Program-made: the position numbers and the translations under genes
Notes under the pieces: generated by a model
Seen by the model: only the letters and a program-made list of their open reading frames with translations
Database searches by the model: none
What the model was told of the DNA's origin: nothing
Assembly: GCA_910588365.1 (NCBI GenBank)
Contig: CAJUQS010000087.1
Location: forward strand, 1 to 64,000
Length of the DNA: 64,000 bases
Reading direction: 5' to 3'
Source: an uncultured Oscillospiraceae bacterium
GTDB taxonomy: Bacteria > Bacillota > Clostridia > Oscillospirales > Oscillospiraceae
In this document: one piece after another, positions 30,261 to 37,684 of the stretch
Position numbering within the stretch: position 1 is the stretch's first letter
Layout: every line of letters starts with the position of its first letter

Positions 30261-31475
30261 ATGGAGCGGCACGTATACGGCGTCACCGAGCTCAACGAAC
30301 TGGTCAAGGCCGTTCTGGACAGCGTCCCGGAGTTCGGGAACGTCTGCGTCCGGGGGGAGATCTCCAACTACAAGCTCTACCCCTCCGGCCACCACTATTT
30401 CACCCTCAAGGACGCCGGCGGCGCCATCCGCTGCGTCCTTTTCAAGGGACAGGCCCTCCGCCTCCGGTTCCGGCCGGAGAACGGCATGAAGGTCCTGGCC
30501 CAGGGCCGGGTGGGCGTCTACCCCAGAGACGGCGTCTACCAGCTCTACTGCGACGCCCTCAGTCCCGACGGGGTGGGGGATCTCCACGTGGCCTTCGAGC
30601 AGCTCAAGGAGAAGCTGTGGCGGGAGGGCCTGTTTGATCCGGCCCGCAAGAAGCCCCTGCCCCCCTACCCCCGCACCATCGCCATCATCACCTCCCCCGC
30701 CGGGGCGGCGGTTCACGACATGATCCGCATTCTCCGCCGCCGCTACCCCCTGGCCAAGGTGAAGCTGCTGCCTGTCCGGGTCCAGGGGGCGGAGGCCCCG
30801 CCGGAGATCGCGGGGGCCCTGCGCTACGCCAACCGGCACCGGGTGGCGGATGTCATCATCACGGGCCGGGGCGGCGGGTCCATTGAGGATCTGTGGGCCT
30901 TCAACGACGAGCGGGTGGCCCGGGCCATCTTCGACTCGGAGATCCCCGTCATCTCCGCCGTTGGCCACGAGCCCGACGTAACCATTGCCGATTTCGTGGC
31001 CGACGTCCGGGCGGCCACCCCCTCCCACGCCGCCGAGCTGGCGGTCCCCGACCAGGGGGAGCTGGCCGAGCGGATCCAGAGCCTGCGCCTGCACATGGTC
31101 CGCAGCCAGGGCAAACGGCTGGAGCTCTCCCGCCGCCGGCTGGACGCGCTGGCGGCGAAGCGGGTGCTGTCCGATCCCCTGGCGCCGGTGCAGGACAAGC
31201 GCCTGCTGCTGGACCACGTACAGAAGGAGCTGTACCACGCCGCCATGGGCCGCCTGGCGGAGCCCAGGGCGCGCACCGCCGGACTGGCCGCGTCTCTGGA
31301 CGCCATGAGCCCCCTGAAGGTGCTGGGCCGGGGCTTCGCCCTTGTGACGGACGAGGAGGGGAGGCCCCTGCGGCGGGCCTCCGGCGTACCGGCGGGAAGC
31401 CGGATCACCGCCAAATTATCCCAAGGCCGGCTGCTCTGCCGGGTCGAGGAAGCCATTGAGGAGGATGGGACATGA
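30261..31475 (+). CDS. xseA: Exodeoxyribonuclease VII large subunit
   Basis: This 404-residue catalytic subunit of ExoVII degrades single-stranded DNA to oligonucleotides from both ends. The N-terminal OB domain (VTELNELVKAVLDSVPEFGNVCVRGEISNYK) and the central nuclease domain with ITSPAGAAVHDMI, VIITGRGGGSIEDLWAFNDE and ISAVGHEPDVTIADFVAD are all present. The C-terminal part is helical and binds XseB. It overlaps xseB as ATGA at 31472-31475. The family usually has 400-450 residues, so it is complete. Confidence 0.96.
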   Translation: MERHVYGVTELNELVKAVLDSVPEFGNVCVRGEISNYKLYPSGHHYFTLKDAGGAIRCVLFKGQALRLRFRPENGMKVLAQGRVGVYPRDGVYQLYCDALSPDGVGDLHVAFEQLKEKLWREGLFDPARKKPLPPYPRTIAIITSPAGAAVHDMIRILRRRYPLAKVKLLPVRVQGAEAPPEIAGALRYANRHRVADVIITGRGGGSIEDLWAFNDERVARAIFDSEIPVISAVGHEPDVTIADFVADVRAATPSHAAELAVPDQGELAERIQSLRLHMVRSQGKRLELSRRRLDALAAKRVLSDPLAPVQDKRLLLDHVQKELYHAAMGRLAEPRARTAGLAASLDAMSPLKVLGRGFALVTDEEGRPLRRASGVPAGSRITAKLSQGRLLCRVEEAIEEDGT

Positions 31476-31714
31476 GTCCGAAAAAAAAGGAAGCCCCCAG
31501 CTTTGAGGGGAACATCGCCCGTCTGGAGGAAATCGTCGCCCTGCTGGAGCGGGGGGATACGCCTCTGGCCGGCTCCCTGGCGCTGTTTGAGGAGGGAACC
31601 AGGCTGGCCGCCGCCTGCACCGCCATGCTGGACGAGGCGGAGCAGACCGTGGTGAAGCTGCAGAAGGGCCCCGACGGCGAGCCCGTGGAGCTGCCCTTCC
31701 AGGAGGAGGCGTGA
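31472..31714 (+). CDS. xseB: Exodeoxyribonuclease VII small subunit
   Basis: This 80-residue helical protein has the XseB signature SFEGNIARLEEIVALLERGDTPLAGSLALFEEGTRLAAAC. It forms the multi-copy partner around XseA. ATG overlaps the xseA stop (ATGA), and its own stop overlaps the region just before the prenyltransferase start, so translation is coupled through three genes. Confidence 0.95.
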   Translation: MSPKKKEAPSFEGNIARLEEIVALLERGDTPLAGSLALFEEGTRLAAACTAMLDEAEQTVVKLQKGPDGEPVELPFQEEA

Positions 31715-31716
31715 CC

Positions 31717-32604
31717 ATGGAGACATTTCAGGCCCAATACGATCGCTATCGGGAGATGGCGGAGGCGGCCCTGCGCCGGATGTTCGCGCAGGCCGATCCC
31801 CCCCAGGAGCGGCCCTGGCAGCGGCTCTGGGACGCCATGGGCTACAGCGTGCTGGCCGGAGGCAAGCGGGTGCGGCCGGTGATGGCTCTGGCCGTCTGCG
31901 AGGCCCTGGGGGGCCGGGCGGAGGACGCCTTGGCGCCGGCCTGCGCCCTGGAGCTGGTCCACACCTACTCCCTCATACACGACGATCTCCCCTGCATGGA
32001 CGACGACGATCTCCGCCGGGGACGGCCCACCTGCCACAAGGTCTACGGGGAGACGCTGGCCGTGCTGGCCGGGGACGCCCTGCAGGCGGAGGCCTTCCGG
32101 CTGATTGCCTGCGCGCCGGGGCTCACCGGGGAGCAGAGGGCCGAGTCGGTCCGGATTCTGGCGGAGGCCTGCGGCGGCGACGGCATGGTGGCCGGGCAGG
32201 TGCTGGACGTGGATCAGCTGGCGGGGAACGCCCAGGAGCTGCGCCAGCTGTGCGCGCTGAAGACCGGCGCCCTGCTGCGGGCGGCGGCGGAGCTGGGCTG
32301 CGCCGCCGCCGGGGCCTCCCCGGAGCAGCGGCGGCGGGCCGCGGACTACGCGGAGCACATAGGGCTGGCCTTCCAGGTCCGGGACGACATGCTGGATGTC
32401 ATCGCCGACCAGTCGGAGTTCGGCAAACCCGTGGGATCGGACCGGCAGGAGGGCAAGCGCACCTTTGTGGACCTGCTGGATCTGGCGGGCTGTCAGTGGA
32501 TGGTGGCGGAGGAGACCCGGCTGGCCCGGGAGGCGGCGGCCGCGCTCCCGGAGGGGGGATTTCTGCTGGCGCTGGCGGATGCTCTGGCAGACAGGAGGAC
32601 GTGA
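31717..32604 (+). CDS. ispA: Polyprenyl (farnesyl/geranylgeranyl) diphosphate synthase
   Basis: This 295-residue trans-prenyltransferase elongates DMAPP or GPP with IPP. The first Asp-rich motif is HDDLPCMDDDDLRRG and the second is VRDDMLDVIAD. The residues before the first motif (LVHTYSLIH) suit farnesyl or geranylgeranyl length. ATG 31717 is chosen because GGAGGAGG is seven bases upstream; a GTG at 31711 overlaps that stretch. In other Firmicutes dxs follows directly. Here ispA is followed by a YuiD-like gene and dxs lies on the other strand. Confidence 0.94.
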   Translation: METFQAQYDRYREMAEAALRRMFAQADPPQERPWQRLWDAMGYSVLAGGKRVRPVMALAVCEALGGRAEDALAPACALELVHTYSLIHDDLPCMDDDDLRRGRPTCHKVYGETLAVLAGDALQAEAFRLIACAPGLTGEQRAESVRILAEACGGDGMVAGQVLDVDQLAGNAQELRQLCALKTGALLRAAAELGCAAAGASPEQRRRAADYAEHIGLAFQVRDDMLDVIADQSEFGKPVGSDRQEGKRTFVDLLDLAGCQWMVAEETRLAREAAAALPEGGFLLALADALADRRT

Positions 32605-32607
32605 CGG

Positions 32608-33048
32608 ATGCGTTTCGGGATGCTCTCCACAAACCCCATCATCGACTGCGGCCTGCTGGCCTGGTTCCTGGCACAGCTGATCAAGGTGATGCTGGATCTG
32701 GTCCTGCTGGGGCGGCTGGACGTGCGCCGCTTCTTCTCCAGCGGCGGTATGCCCTCCAGCCACTCCGCTCTGGTGGTGGCCTGCACCGCCGCCATCGGGA
32801 AGCTGACCGGCGTACAGGGCCCGCTGTTTGCCCTGGCGGTGATCCTCTCGGCGGTGGTGATGTACGACGCGTGCAACGTCCGCCGCAGCGCCGGGGACAC
32901 CGCCCGGCTGGTCAACAAGCTCCTGGAGCACATGGAGCAGCTGACTGCCGAGGATCTGGCCGATAACCTCAAGGAGGTCATGGGCCACACCCCCCTCCAG
33001 GTCCTCATGGGCGCCCTGCTGGGACTCGGGGTCGGCCTGCTGGTGTAG
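32608..33048 (+). CDS. Divergent PAP2 family (YuiD-like, DUF212) membrane protein
   Basis: This 146-residue membrane protein has the PAP2-like core FFSSGGMPSSHSALVVACT, i.e. the Ser-His phosphatase motif of acid phosphatases and undecaprenyl-pyrophosphate phosphatases in a shortened scaffold. Predicted helices are at about 15-35, 50-70, 75-92 and 125-145. The family (COG1963, YuiD) lacks a firmly assigned substrate; a lipid or isoprenoid diphosphate phosphatase role is suggested by its position after the prenyl synthase. AGGAGG precedes ATG 32608. A strong terminator follows. Confidence 0.9.
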   Translation: MRFGMLSTNPIIDCGLLAWFLAQLIKVMLDLVLLGRLDVRRFFSSGGMPSSHSALVVACTAAIGKLTGVQGPLFALAVILSAVVMYDACNVRRSAGDTARLVNKLLEHMEQLTAEDLADNLKEVMGHTPLQVLMGALLGLGVGLLV

Positions 33049-33072
33049 AGGCCGGGACCGGCGGTAAATACG

Positions 33073-33110
33073 AAAAACGCCATGGACTATCATCGTCCCT
33101 GGCGTTTTCT
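33073..33110 (+). terminator. Terminator of the asp23-yuiD operon
   Basis: AAAACGCCA (33074-33082) pairs with TGGCGTTTT (33100-33108), with an inner GGAC/GTCC, followed by CT and preceded by an A-run. It can act in both directions for the convergent acetyltransferase gene. Confidence 0.75.
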
Positions 33111-33156
33111 GTATCCTCGTCAGCCCCGCGCCGGCGGTTTCGGTGCGGGCTTTCCC

Positions 33157-33759
33157 TCAAAGCGCAATCCGGCGGTCCTTGAAATAGAACCTGCGGTCCC
33201 GCTCACCCACCTCCCGCAGGACCCGGCAGGGGTTTCCCACCGCCACCACGCTGTCCGGCAGATCCCGGGTCACAACACTGCCTGCGCCGACCACCACGTT
33301 GTCCCCGATGGTGATGCCGGGGAGGATGATTGCCCCCGCGCCAATCCAGCAGTTGCGGCCGATCCGCACAGGCATGTTGTACTGGTACTGCTGCTCCCGC
33401 AGCTCCGGCAGGATGGGGTGCCCCGCCGTGGCCACCACCACGTTGGGCCCGAACATGGTGCAGTCCCCCACATAGATATGGGTGTCGTCCACCATGGTCA
33501 GCCCATAGTTTGCGTACACCATGCGGCCGAAATGGACGTGGTGCCCGCCCCAGTTGGCGTGGAAGGGCGGCTCAATCCAGCACCCCTCCCCCACCTCCGC
33601 CAGCAGCTCCCGCAGCAGCGCCTGCCGCCGCTCCTGCTCCCAGGGCCGGGTCTGGTTGTACTCGTAGAGCAGCTCCATGTATCCCAGCTGCTCCTCCAGC
33701 ACCTCCGGATCGTTGGGCAGGTACAGCTCCCCGGTGTGCAGCTTGTCGCGGTTTCCCAT
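33157..33759 (-). CDS. Sugar O-acetyltransferase (hexapeptide repeat, maltose/galactoside type)
   Basis: This 200-residue acetyltransferase has the N-terminal mac domain (NRDKLHTGELYLPNDPEVLEEQLGYMELLYEYNQTRP) and a left-handed beta-helix. The catalytic His region is ATAGHPI, and hexapeptide repeats include IGRNCWIGAGAIILPGITIGDNVVVGAGSVVTRD. Enzymes of this type acetylate maltose, galactosides or nodulation factors from acetyl-CoA. ATG at 33759 is preferred, being eight bases after GAGGAG; one two codons upstream is too close. The C-terminal tail is typical of the family. Confidence 0.92.
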   Translation of the reverse strand: MGNRDKLHTGELYLPNDPEVLEEQLGYMELLYEYNQTRPWEQERRQALLRELLAEVGEGCWIEPPFHANWGGHHVHFGRMVYANYGLTMVDDTHIYVGDCTMFGPNVVVATAGHPILPELREQQYQYNMPVRIGRNCWIGAGAIILPGITIGDNVVVGAGSVVTRDLPDSVVAVGNPCRVLREVGERDRRFYFKDRRIAL

Positions 33760-33794
33760 CCCCATCTCTCCTCACGTCAATATTTCCGCCCGGC

Positions 33795-34940
33795 TTACCA
33801 CAGCATGTATCCCTCCGGGATCCAGAAGGAACAGGTAAGCAGCAGCCTCTCCCGCGTCCCGCCGCTCTCCAGGGCGCCGGCCGCCGCCCGGCGAAGGCCG
33901 CTGCCCTCCACGATGGAGAGAATCTGGTCACGGCCCGGGCGATCCAGACGGAGGTGGTCCTGCACCGCCCGGTAGATGGGATCCCAGGCCCGGCACTGGG
34001 TGAACCAGACCCGGCGGTCCCCGCCTCCCTGCGCGGGATGGAGGATGATCTGACTGCTCACCTGGATGTCCGGCAGAAAGATCCCCGCCATCTGCTCCGG
34101 CAGGAAGTTGAACACGTCCTCCGCCAGCTCCGGTACTGCGGCCTCATCCAAGAGGGTCTCCAGCAGCTGGTCCGGCTCCATGCCGCTCTCAAAAAGCGCA
34201 ATGGCCCGGCGGGCCAGATCCCTGGCGCCCTTCCAGGTGTAGGGGCAGACCACCCGGGTATCCGGATCCTGGGCCAGGACCACATACTGCTTGGCGCTCC
34301 TCAGGGGCTGCCCATCCCGCGGCCACTGGCCGGCCAGGGCGGCCAGCGGCTCCGCCAGCTCCGGCACCGGCCAGCCGTTGATGCGCACCTCGCTGGAAAC
34401 CTCGTCCCCCACCTGTGCCAGAAAGAGCTTCACGCCGTAAAAGGACTGGCTCCCCAGGCAGGGCATCACCAGCGCGCTCATGCGGCTCCACAGATCCCGT
34501 CCCCCCGGCGGCTCTCCGATCCCCTGGAGGGAGAGGCTGGAGGCGCTAGCCAGGAAGCGGTGGGTCTGTCCCCAGAGCTCCACCGCAGGCATGGACACCC
34601 CCCTCTTCCGCAGGGCGGGCAGCCAGGCGTCCAGGACGGAGTACAGAATCTGCTGGGCCGCCAGCTCCGCCTTCTCCTCGCCGCTCTCCGCCGCCCCGGC
34701 GGCGGATTCCGTCAGGGGCGTAAACAGGCTGGGGTGCTCCAGACGGACGGCGGTCTGAAACCGGGGGCCATCCAGGACCGGGAAGGTGACGGCGGCAGTG
34801 AGCCCATCCGCCGCGAAGCGGATCCGGTCCCCCTCCAGCCGGGCGCCGGCCCGCTGCGCAAGGATCTCCATGGTCCGCGCCGCCAGGGCGGCGCCGTCCT
34901 CACCGTCCGCCAGCGTCTGTTTCCGATAATCCGAAAGCAT
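33795..34940 (-). CDS. Conserved protein of unknown function (381 aa)
   Basis: This soluble, mixed alpha/beta protein has no signal peptide or membrane helix. Noticeable blocks are FYGVKLFLAQVGDEVSSEVRINGW near the middle, RVVCPYTWKGARDLARRAI, EDVFNFLPEQMAGIFLPDIQV and a C-terminal RLLLTCSFWIPEGYMLW. No catalytic motif stands out and the family was not recognised. GGAGGAATTTGG precedes ATG 34940. It stands alone between the acetyltransferase and the lipoprotein operon, with a 126-base gap upstream. Its composition matches its neighbours, so there is no sign of recent transfer. Confidence 0.8.
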   Translation of the reverse strand: MLSDYRKQTLADGEDGAALAARTMEILAQRAGARLEGDRIRFAADGLTAAVTFPVLDGPRFQTAVRLEHPSLFTPLTESAAGAAESGEEKAELAAQQILYSVLDAWLPALRKRGVSMPAVELWGQTHRFLASASSLSLQGIGEPPGGRDLWSRMSALVMPCLGSQSFYGVKLFLAQVGDEVSSEVRINGWPVPELAEPLAALAGQWPRDGQPLRSAKQYVVLAQDPDTRVVCPYTWKGARDLARRAIALFESGMEPDQLLETLLDEAAVPELAEDVFNFLPEQMAGIFLPDIQVSSQIILHPAQGGGDRRVWFTQCRAWDPIYRAVQDHLRLDRPGRDQILSIVEGSGLRRAAAGALESGGTRERLLLTCSFWIPEGYMLW

Positions 34941-35066
34941 GGTCCAAATTCCTCCCGTCCCGTCCGCCCGGGCACGGTGCCCGCCGCCGGACGCGTCAAC
35001 ACATATGAACCAGTATAGCGCAGTTCTCCGGCCAGTTCAAGACGTTCCGGGAAATTTTGGTGTTTT

Positions 35067-36014
35067 TTAGCTGTTCCCCCCTATGAACAAATCCTCCAGA
35101 TGGCCCAGGCCCTCGCCGTCCAGCAGAACGAGCCCGTGGGCGATGGGCTCCTCCCCCTCCCGGGGGACGTTGTACGCCGTGCGGACTGTCTCCTCCGGGC
35201 CTGCCTCCTCCACCAGCACCCAGGCCGCCCCCGCCTCGCAGCGGATCTCCGGCAGGTCCTCCCCCAGGTCCAGCTCGTCGCGGCGGAGGACGCCGTTCTC
35301 CCCGTCAAACTGGGTCACCGCCAGCTTCTCCAGCCGCTGCGCTTCCTCCACCTGGACGGACACCTCGGTCCGCTCCGTGCTGGCCTCGCCGTTCTCCGTC
35401 ACCGTGCGCTCGTCGCTTATGGTGAAGCCGAAGCTGCCGCCTCCGAGGTACATATTGCCGCCGCCGTCCAGATAGGGCCGCCCGTCCTCGGTCTGGTATA
35501 CCCGGAAGGCCTCCCAGACGGTGCCCGCGTCATTGGCGTCCCAGCCCTCCTCCTGGCCCAACGGCGGGCCGAAATAGACCACGCCGGAGAGTGTCTGTTC
35601 GCGGGTGCCGTCTGTCACCTTGGTAGCGCAGCCCTCCTCACCGGGAGCCATGCTGCCGACCATCTCCGTGACCTCGCCGTACTCCTCCTGCTTTTCCAGG
35701 ACGAACAGGCTGTAGCCCCCCTCCAGGCCGGGGAAAACGTAGGTGTTGTCCACCTCCCGGGCAAACAGGACCTGGTCGGGAAGCGCAAAGCTGCCGTAAC
35801 CCTCCAGCTCCACGGTGGAGGAGCCGTACTCCGTCAGGTTGGGGTTGCCGTGGAACCCCTGGTTGGCGGCGCTCGTGCTGTCCCAGCGGTAGAGGTAGAC
35901 CCCGGCCAGCCGGTCGCCGAAGCCGCCGTCCGCCTCAGCCCTGGCCAGGGAGCACCCGCACAGCGTCAGAAGCAGTCCCGCCAGCGCAAGGACCGTCCAT
36001 TTACGTCTCATCAT
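35067..36014 (-). CDS. Putative lipoprotein with beta-rich domain
   Basis: This 315-residue exported protein begins MMRRKWTVLALAGLLLTLCGC, a lipoprotein signal with lipobox LTLC-GC, so it is probably tethered to the outer face of the membrane. The mature part is acidic and beta-rich, with repeated Tyr/Gly stretches (GGGNMYLGGGSFGF). No enzymatic motif was seen. It starts inside the end of the XRE gene (14-base overlap), with GGAGG six bases before ATG 36014. It is therefore the third gene of the DUF2975/XRE/lipoprotein unit and is likely under the same regulator. Confidence 0.82.
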   Translation of the reverse strand: MMRRKWTVLALAGLLLTLCGCSLARAEADGGFGDRLAGVYLYRWDSTSAANQGFHGNPNLTEYGSSTVELEGYGSFALPDQVLFAREVDNTYVFPGLEGGYSLFVLEKQEEYGEVTEMVGSMAPGEEGCATKVTDGTREQTLSGVVYFGPPLGQEEGWDANDAGTVWEAFRVYQTEDGRPYLDGGGNMYLGGGSFGFTISDERTVTENGEASTERTEVSVQVEEAQRLEKLAVTQFDGENGVLRRDELDLGEDLPEIRCEAGAAWVLVEEAGPEETVRTAYNVPREGEEPIAHGLVLLDGEGLGHLEDLFIGGNS

Positions 36015-36228
36015 ACTTGTCCTCCAGTCTTCCGTCAAAGCGCAGAATATCCCCCACGCCGCAGTCCAGGTAGTAGCAGATCCGGTTGATGGTGTGAAAG
36101 CGCACGCCGTTGGCCTTGCCCGAGCGGAGGATGGAGAGGTTGGCCTCCGTAATGCCCACCTTGGCGCACAGCTCCTTGCCCGTCATCCCCTGCTCCCTCA
36201 GGATTTCGTCTAAATGTACCGTAATCAT
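36001..36228 (-). CDS. YozG-like XRE regulator
   Basis: This 75-residue Cro/C1-type regulator resembles Bacillus YozG: MITVHLDEILREQGMTGKELCAKVGITEANLSILRSGKANGVRF, then CYYLDCGVGDILRFDG. YozG-like proteins are usually encoded next to DUF2975 membrane proteins, and that partner lies just upstream here. The ATG at 36228 follows GGGAGTGGG. Two inverted two-stem repeats separate it from the DUF2975 gene. The palindrome at 37318-37338 is a candidate operator. Confidence 0.92.
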   Translation of the reverse strand: MITVHLDEILREQGMTGKELCAKVGITEANLSILRSGKANGVRFHTINRICYYLDCGVGDILRFDGRLEDKYDET

Positions 36229-36252
36229 ATCCCACTCCCACGAGGGGCATCC

Positions 36253-36314
36253 ATTCTTTTTTCTTGAAAGAAAAAAGAATCAAAAAAGAACTTTTACGCG
36301 AAACTCCGTTTCGC
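36253..36314. repeat. Two-stem intergenic element (copy A6)
   Basis: Stem 2 is ATTCTTTTTTCTT (36253-36265) with 36268-36280. Stem 1 is GCGAAAC (36298-36304) with GTTTCGC (36308-36314), again a paired change against the A1 stem. It lies head-to-head with A7. Confidence 0.8.
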
Positions 36315-36368
36315 TTGTCCCTCCGGGGTTAGAGAAACAGAGCCGTGGACATGTTTCAGGAAATATAA

Positions 36369-36428
36369 GCCAAACGCAGTTTGGCGCAAAAAGTTTCTTT
36401 TGATTCTTTTCTTTTCAAAGAAAAGAAT
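36369..36428. repeat. Two-stem intergenic element (copy A7)
   Basis: Stem 1 is GCCAAAC (36369-36375) with GTTTGGC (36379-36385). Stem 2 is ATTCTTTTCTTT (36403-36414) with AAAGAAAAGAAT (36417-36428). It is inverted relative to A6 with 54 bases between their stem 1 arms. Confidence 0.8.
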
Positions 36429-36434
36429 GGACAC

Positions 36435-37301
36435 CTAAATGATTGTCCCGTTGTCATCGCTGACCGCCTTGGCCCGGCGGAAGTACTGGCACAGCAGGCC
36501 CAGGACCGCCGCCAGCAGGACGGTGAAAAAGGGGAACGACACCGTAAAGCTGGCGGTATGCAGCACCGGGAACAGCACCATCTGCACCACGCTCTCCCCC
36601 GCGCACACCAGCACCGACGCCGCGGCCACCCAGCCGCACCGGACTCTCACGCGCTCCGCCAGCGCCACCGTCGCCCCGGCGAAGGGGTCCGCCTCCAGGG
36701 CGGCGGCCAGCCTTCCGCCCCACCGCAGTACCGCGCACCCCAGCAGGGAGGGCACCAGGTCCGCCGACGCCAGCAGGCACAGCGTCAGGTACGTGGGCAC
36801 AAGGTCCAGCCCCGGCGCCGTGTTGGAGCTGGCTACGTTCTGCAGCTTCCCCGCCAAATCCAGCCCCTGTGCCAAAATCGCCAGAGCGCCTGCCAGCAGG
36901 GCGGCCCAGCTCAGCAGCCGCTCCACGCTCCGCCCCGAGGCGCCCCGCTCCAGTGCCCGCAGCCACCGCAGCACCGCCCAGGCCAGCAGCACCGTCCCCG
37001 TGCCGCCGGCCACCGTCAGGCCCCACAGCTTCGCCGCGGGCTCCCCCTCCAGCGGAACGCCCAGCAGGGTGGGGTTTACCAGGAAGAACAGTCCGCCGAG
37101 GATCTCTCCCCCGGCCAGTGCCAGCAGCCAGTCCCATCTGCACCTCCCCCGCCAGAGCAGGCCCAGCGCCGGTAGGGCCGCCAGCGCCAGCACAACAGCC
37201 CAGGCGGCGGCGTTCCCGCCGGGACCGGAGAGGGACAGCTCCCGCAGCCACCGGCCGAGCCGGGGCAGGGCCTCCAAAAGAACCTTTCCGCTCCCTTCCA
37301 T
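36435..37301 (-). CDS. DUF2975-like membrane protein
   Basis: This 288-residue protein is very hydrophobic, with about seven predicted membrane segments. The C-terminal LLCQYFRRAKAVSDDNGTII (charged loop then Asp-Asp/Asn and Thr-Ile-Ile) is typical of DUF2975 proteins, which are commonly paired with a YozG-type XRE regulator; that regulator is next downstream. The usual DUF2975 is about 160-200 residues, so this is longer or carries an N-terminal addition. GGAGGGCGAT precedes ATG 37301. The promoter and an inverted-repeat operator are just upstream. Confidence 0.75.
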   Translation of the reverse strand: MEGSGKVLLEALPRLGRWLRELSLSGPGGNAAAWAVVLALAALPALGLLWRGRCRWDWLLALAGGEILGGLFFLVNPTLLGVPLEGEPAAKLWGLTVAGGTGTVLLAWAVLRWLRALERGASGRSVERLLSWAALLAGALAILAQGLDLAGKLQNVASSNTAPGLDLVPTYLTLCLLASADLVPSLLGCAVLRWGGRLAAALEADPFAGATVALAERVRVRCGWVAAASVLVCAGESVVQMVLFPVLHTASFTVSFPFFTVLLAAVLGLLCQYFRRAKAVSDDNGTII

Positions 37302-37317
37302 TCGATCGCCCTCCTTT

Positions 37318-37377
37318 AATTATTGTTTTACAATAATTTTATAGGGACAGCATACCACAGAAATTATCGTTTGTCAA
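37318..37377 (-). promoter_or_regulatory. Promoter and operator-like palindrome of the DUF2975 operon
   Basis: On the minus strand TTGACA (37377-37372), a 17-base spacer and TATGCT (37354-37349) form a near-consensus promoter. Just downstream, in the 5' leader, AATTATTGT (37318-37326) and ACAATAATT (37330-37338) form a perfect 9-bp inverted repeat, a likely site for the YozG-like regulator. Confidence 0.75.
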
Positions 37378-37469
37378 TAATCTTTCCGGTGTACAGCTGA
37401 TCTGGATCCGCTCCAGCCGGTCCAGCGCCCGGCAAAACGCTGAAACAGCAGAGATTTTGTCCGGCGTTC

Positions 37470-37498
37470 TTGAAAAATCCGAAAAGATGTGGTAAAGT
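37470..37498 (+). promoter_or_regulatory. Promoter of the TSUP/VanZ genes
   Basis: TTGAAA (37470-37475), a 17-base spacer and TAAAGT (37493-37498) predict a start near 37505 and thus a leader of about 180 bases before the TSUP start codon. Confidence 0.65.
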
Positions 37499-37509
37499 AG
37501 AGAAACCGT

Positions 37510-37684
37510 GAAGATTGCGGGACTGCGGCAAAGTTCTCCCGGAACTTGGGAGTATTTCGCAGATTCTTTACCTGTGTACGTCTTCCCGCAGTCCGTTTCG
37601 TTTTCATCCGCATAAGATGATGCAGCATCCGTTTCCCGGCCGTGGTACCGTCACGCCGCGAAACGGAAGGAGGAGGGACAGCAT
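37510..37684 (+). promoter_or_regulatory. Structured 5' leader of the TSUP gene
   Basis: GGACTGCGG (37520-37528) pairs with CCGCAGTCC (37586-37594) and encloses two mutually exclusive hairpins: AAGTTC (37531-37536) with GAACTT (37542-37547), or CTCCC (37536-37540) with GGGAG (37548-37552). Downstream, CGAAACGG (37659-37666), touching the Shine-Dalgarno GGAAGGAGGAGGG, can pair either with CCGTTTCG at 37593-37600 or with CCGTTTC at 37629-37635. This is the architecture of a ligand-sensing or otherwise regulated leader. No known riboswitch consensus was recognised. Confidence 0.5.
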
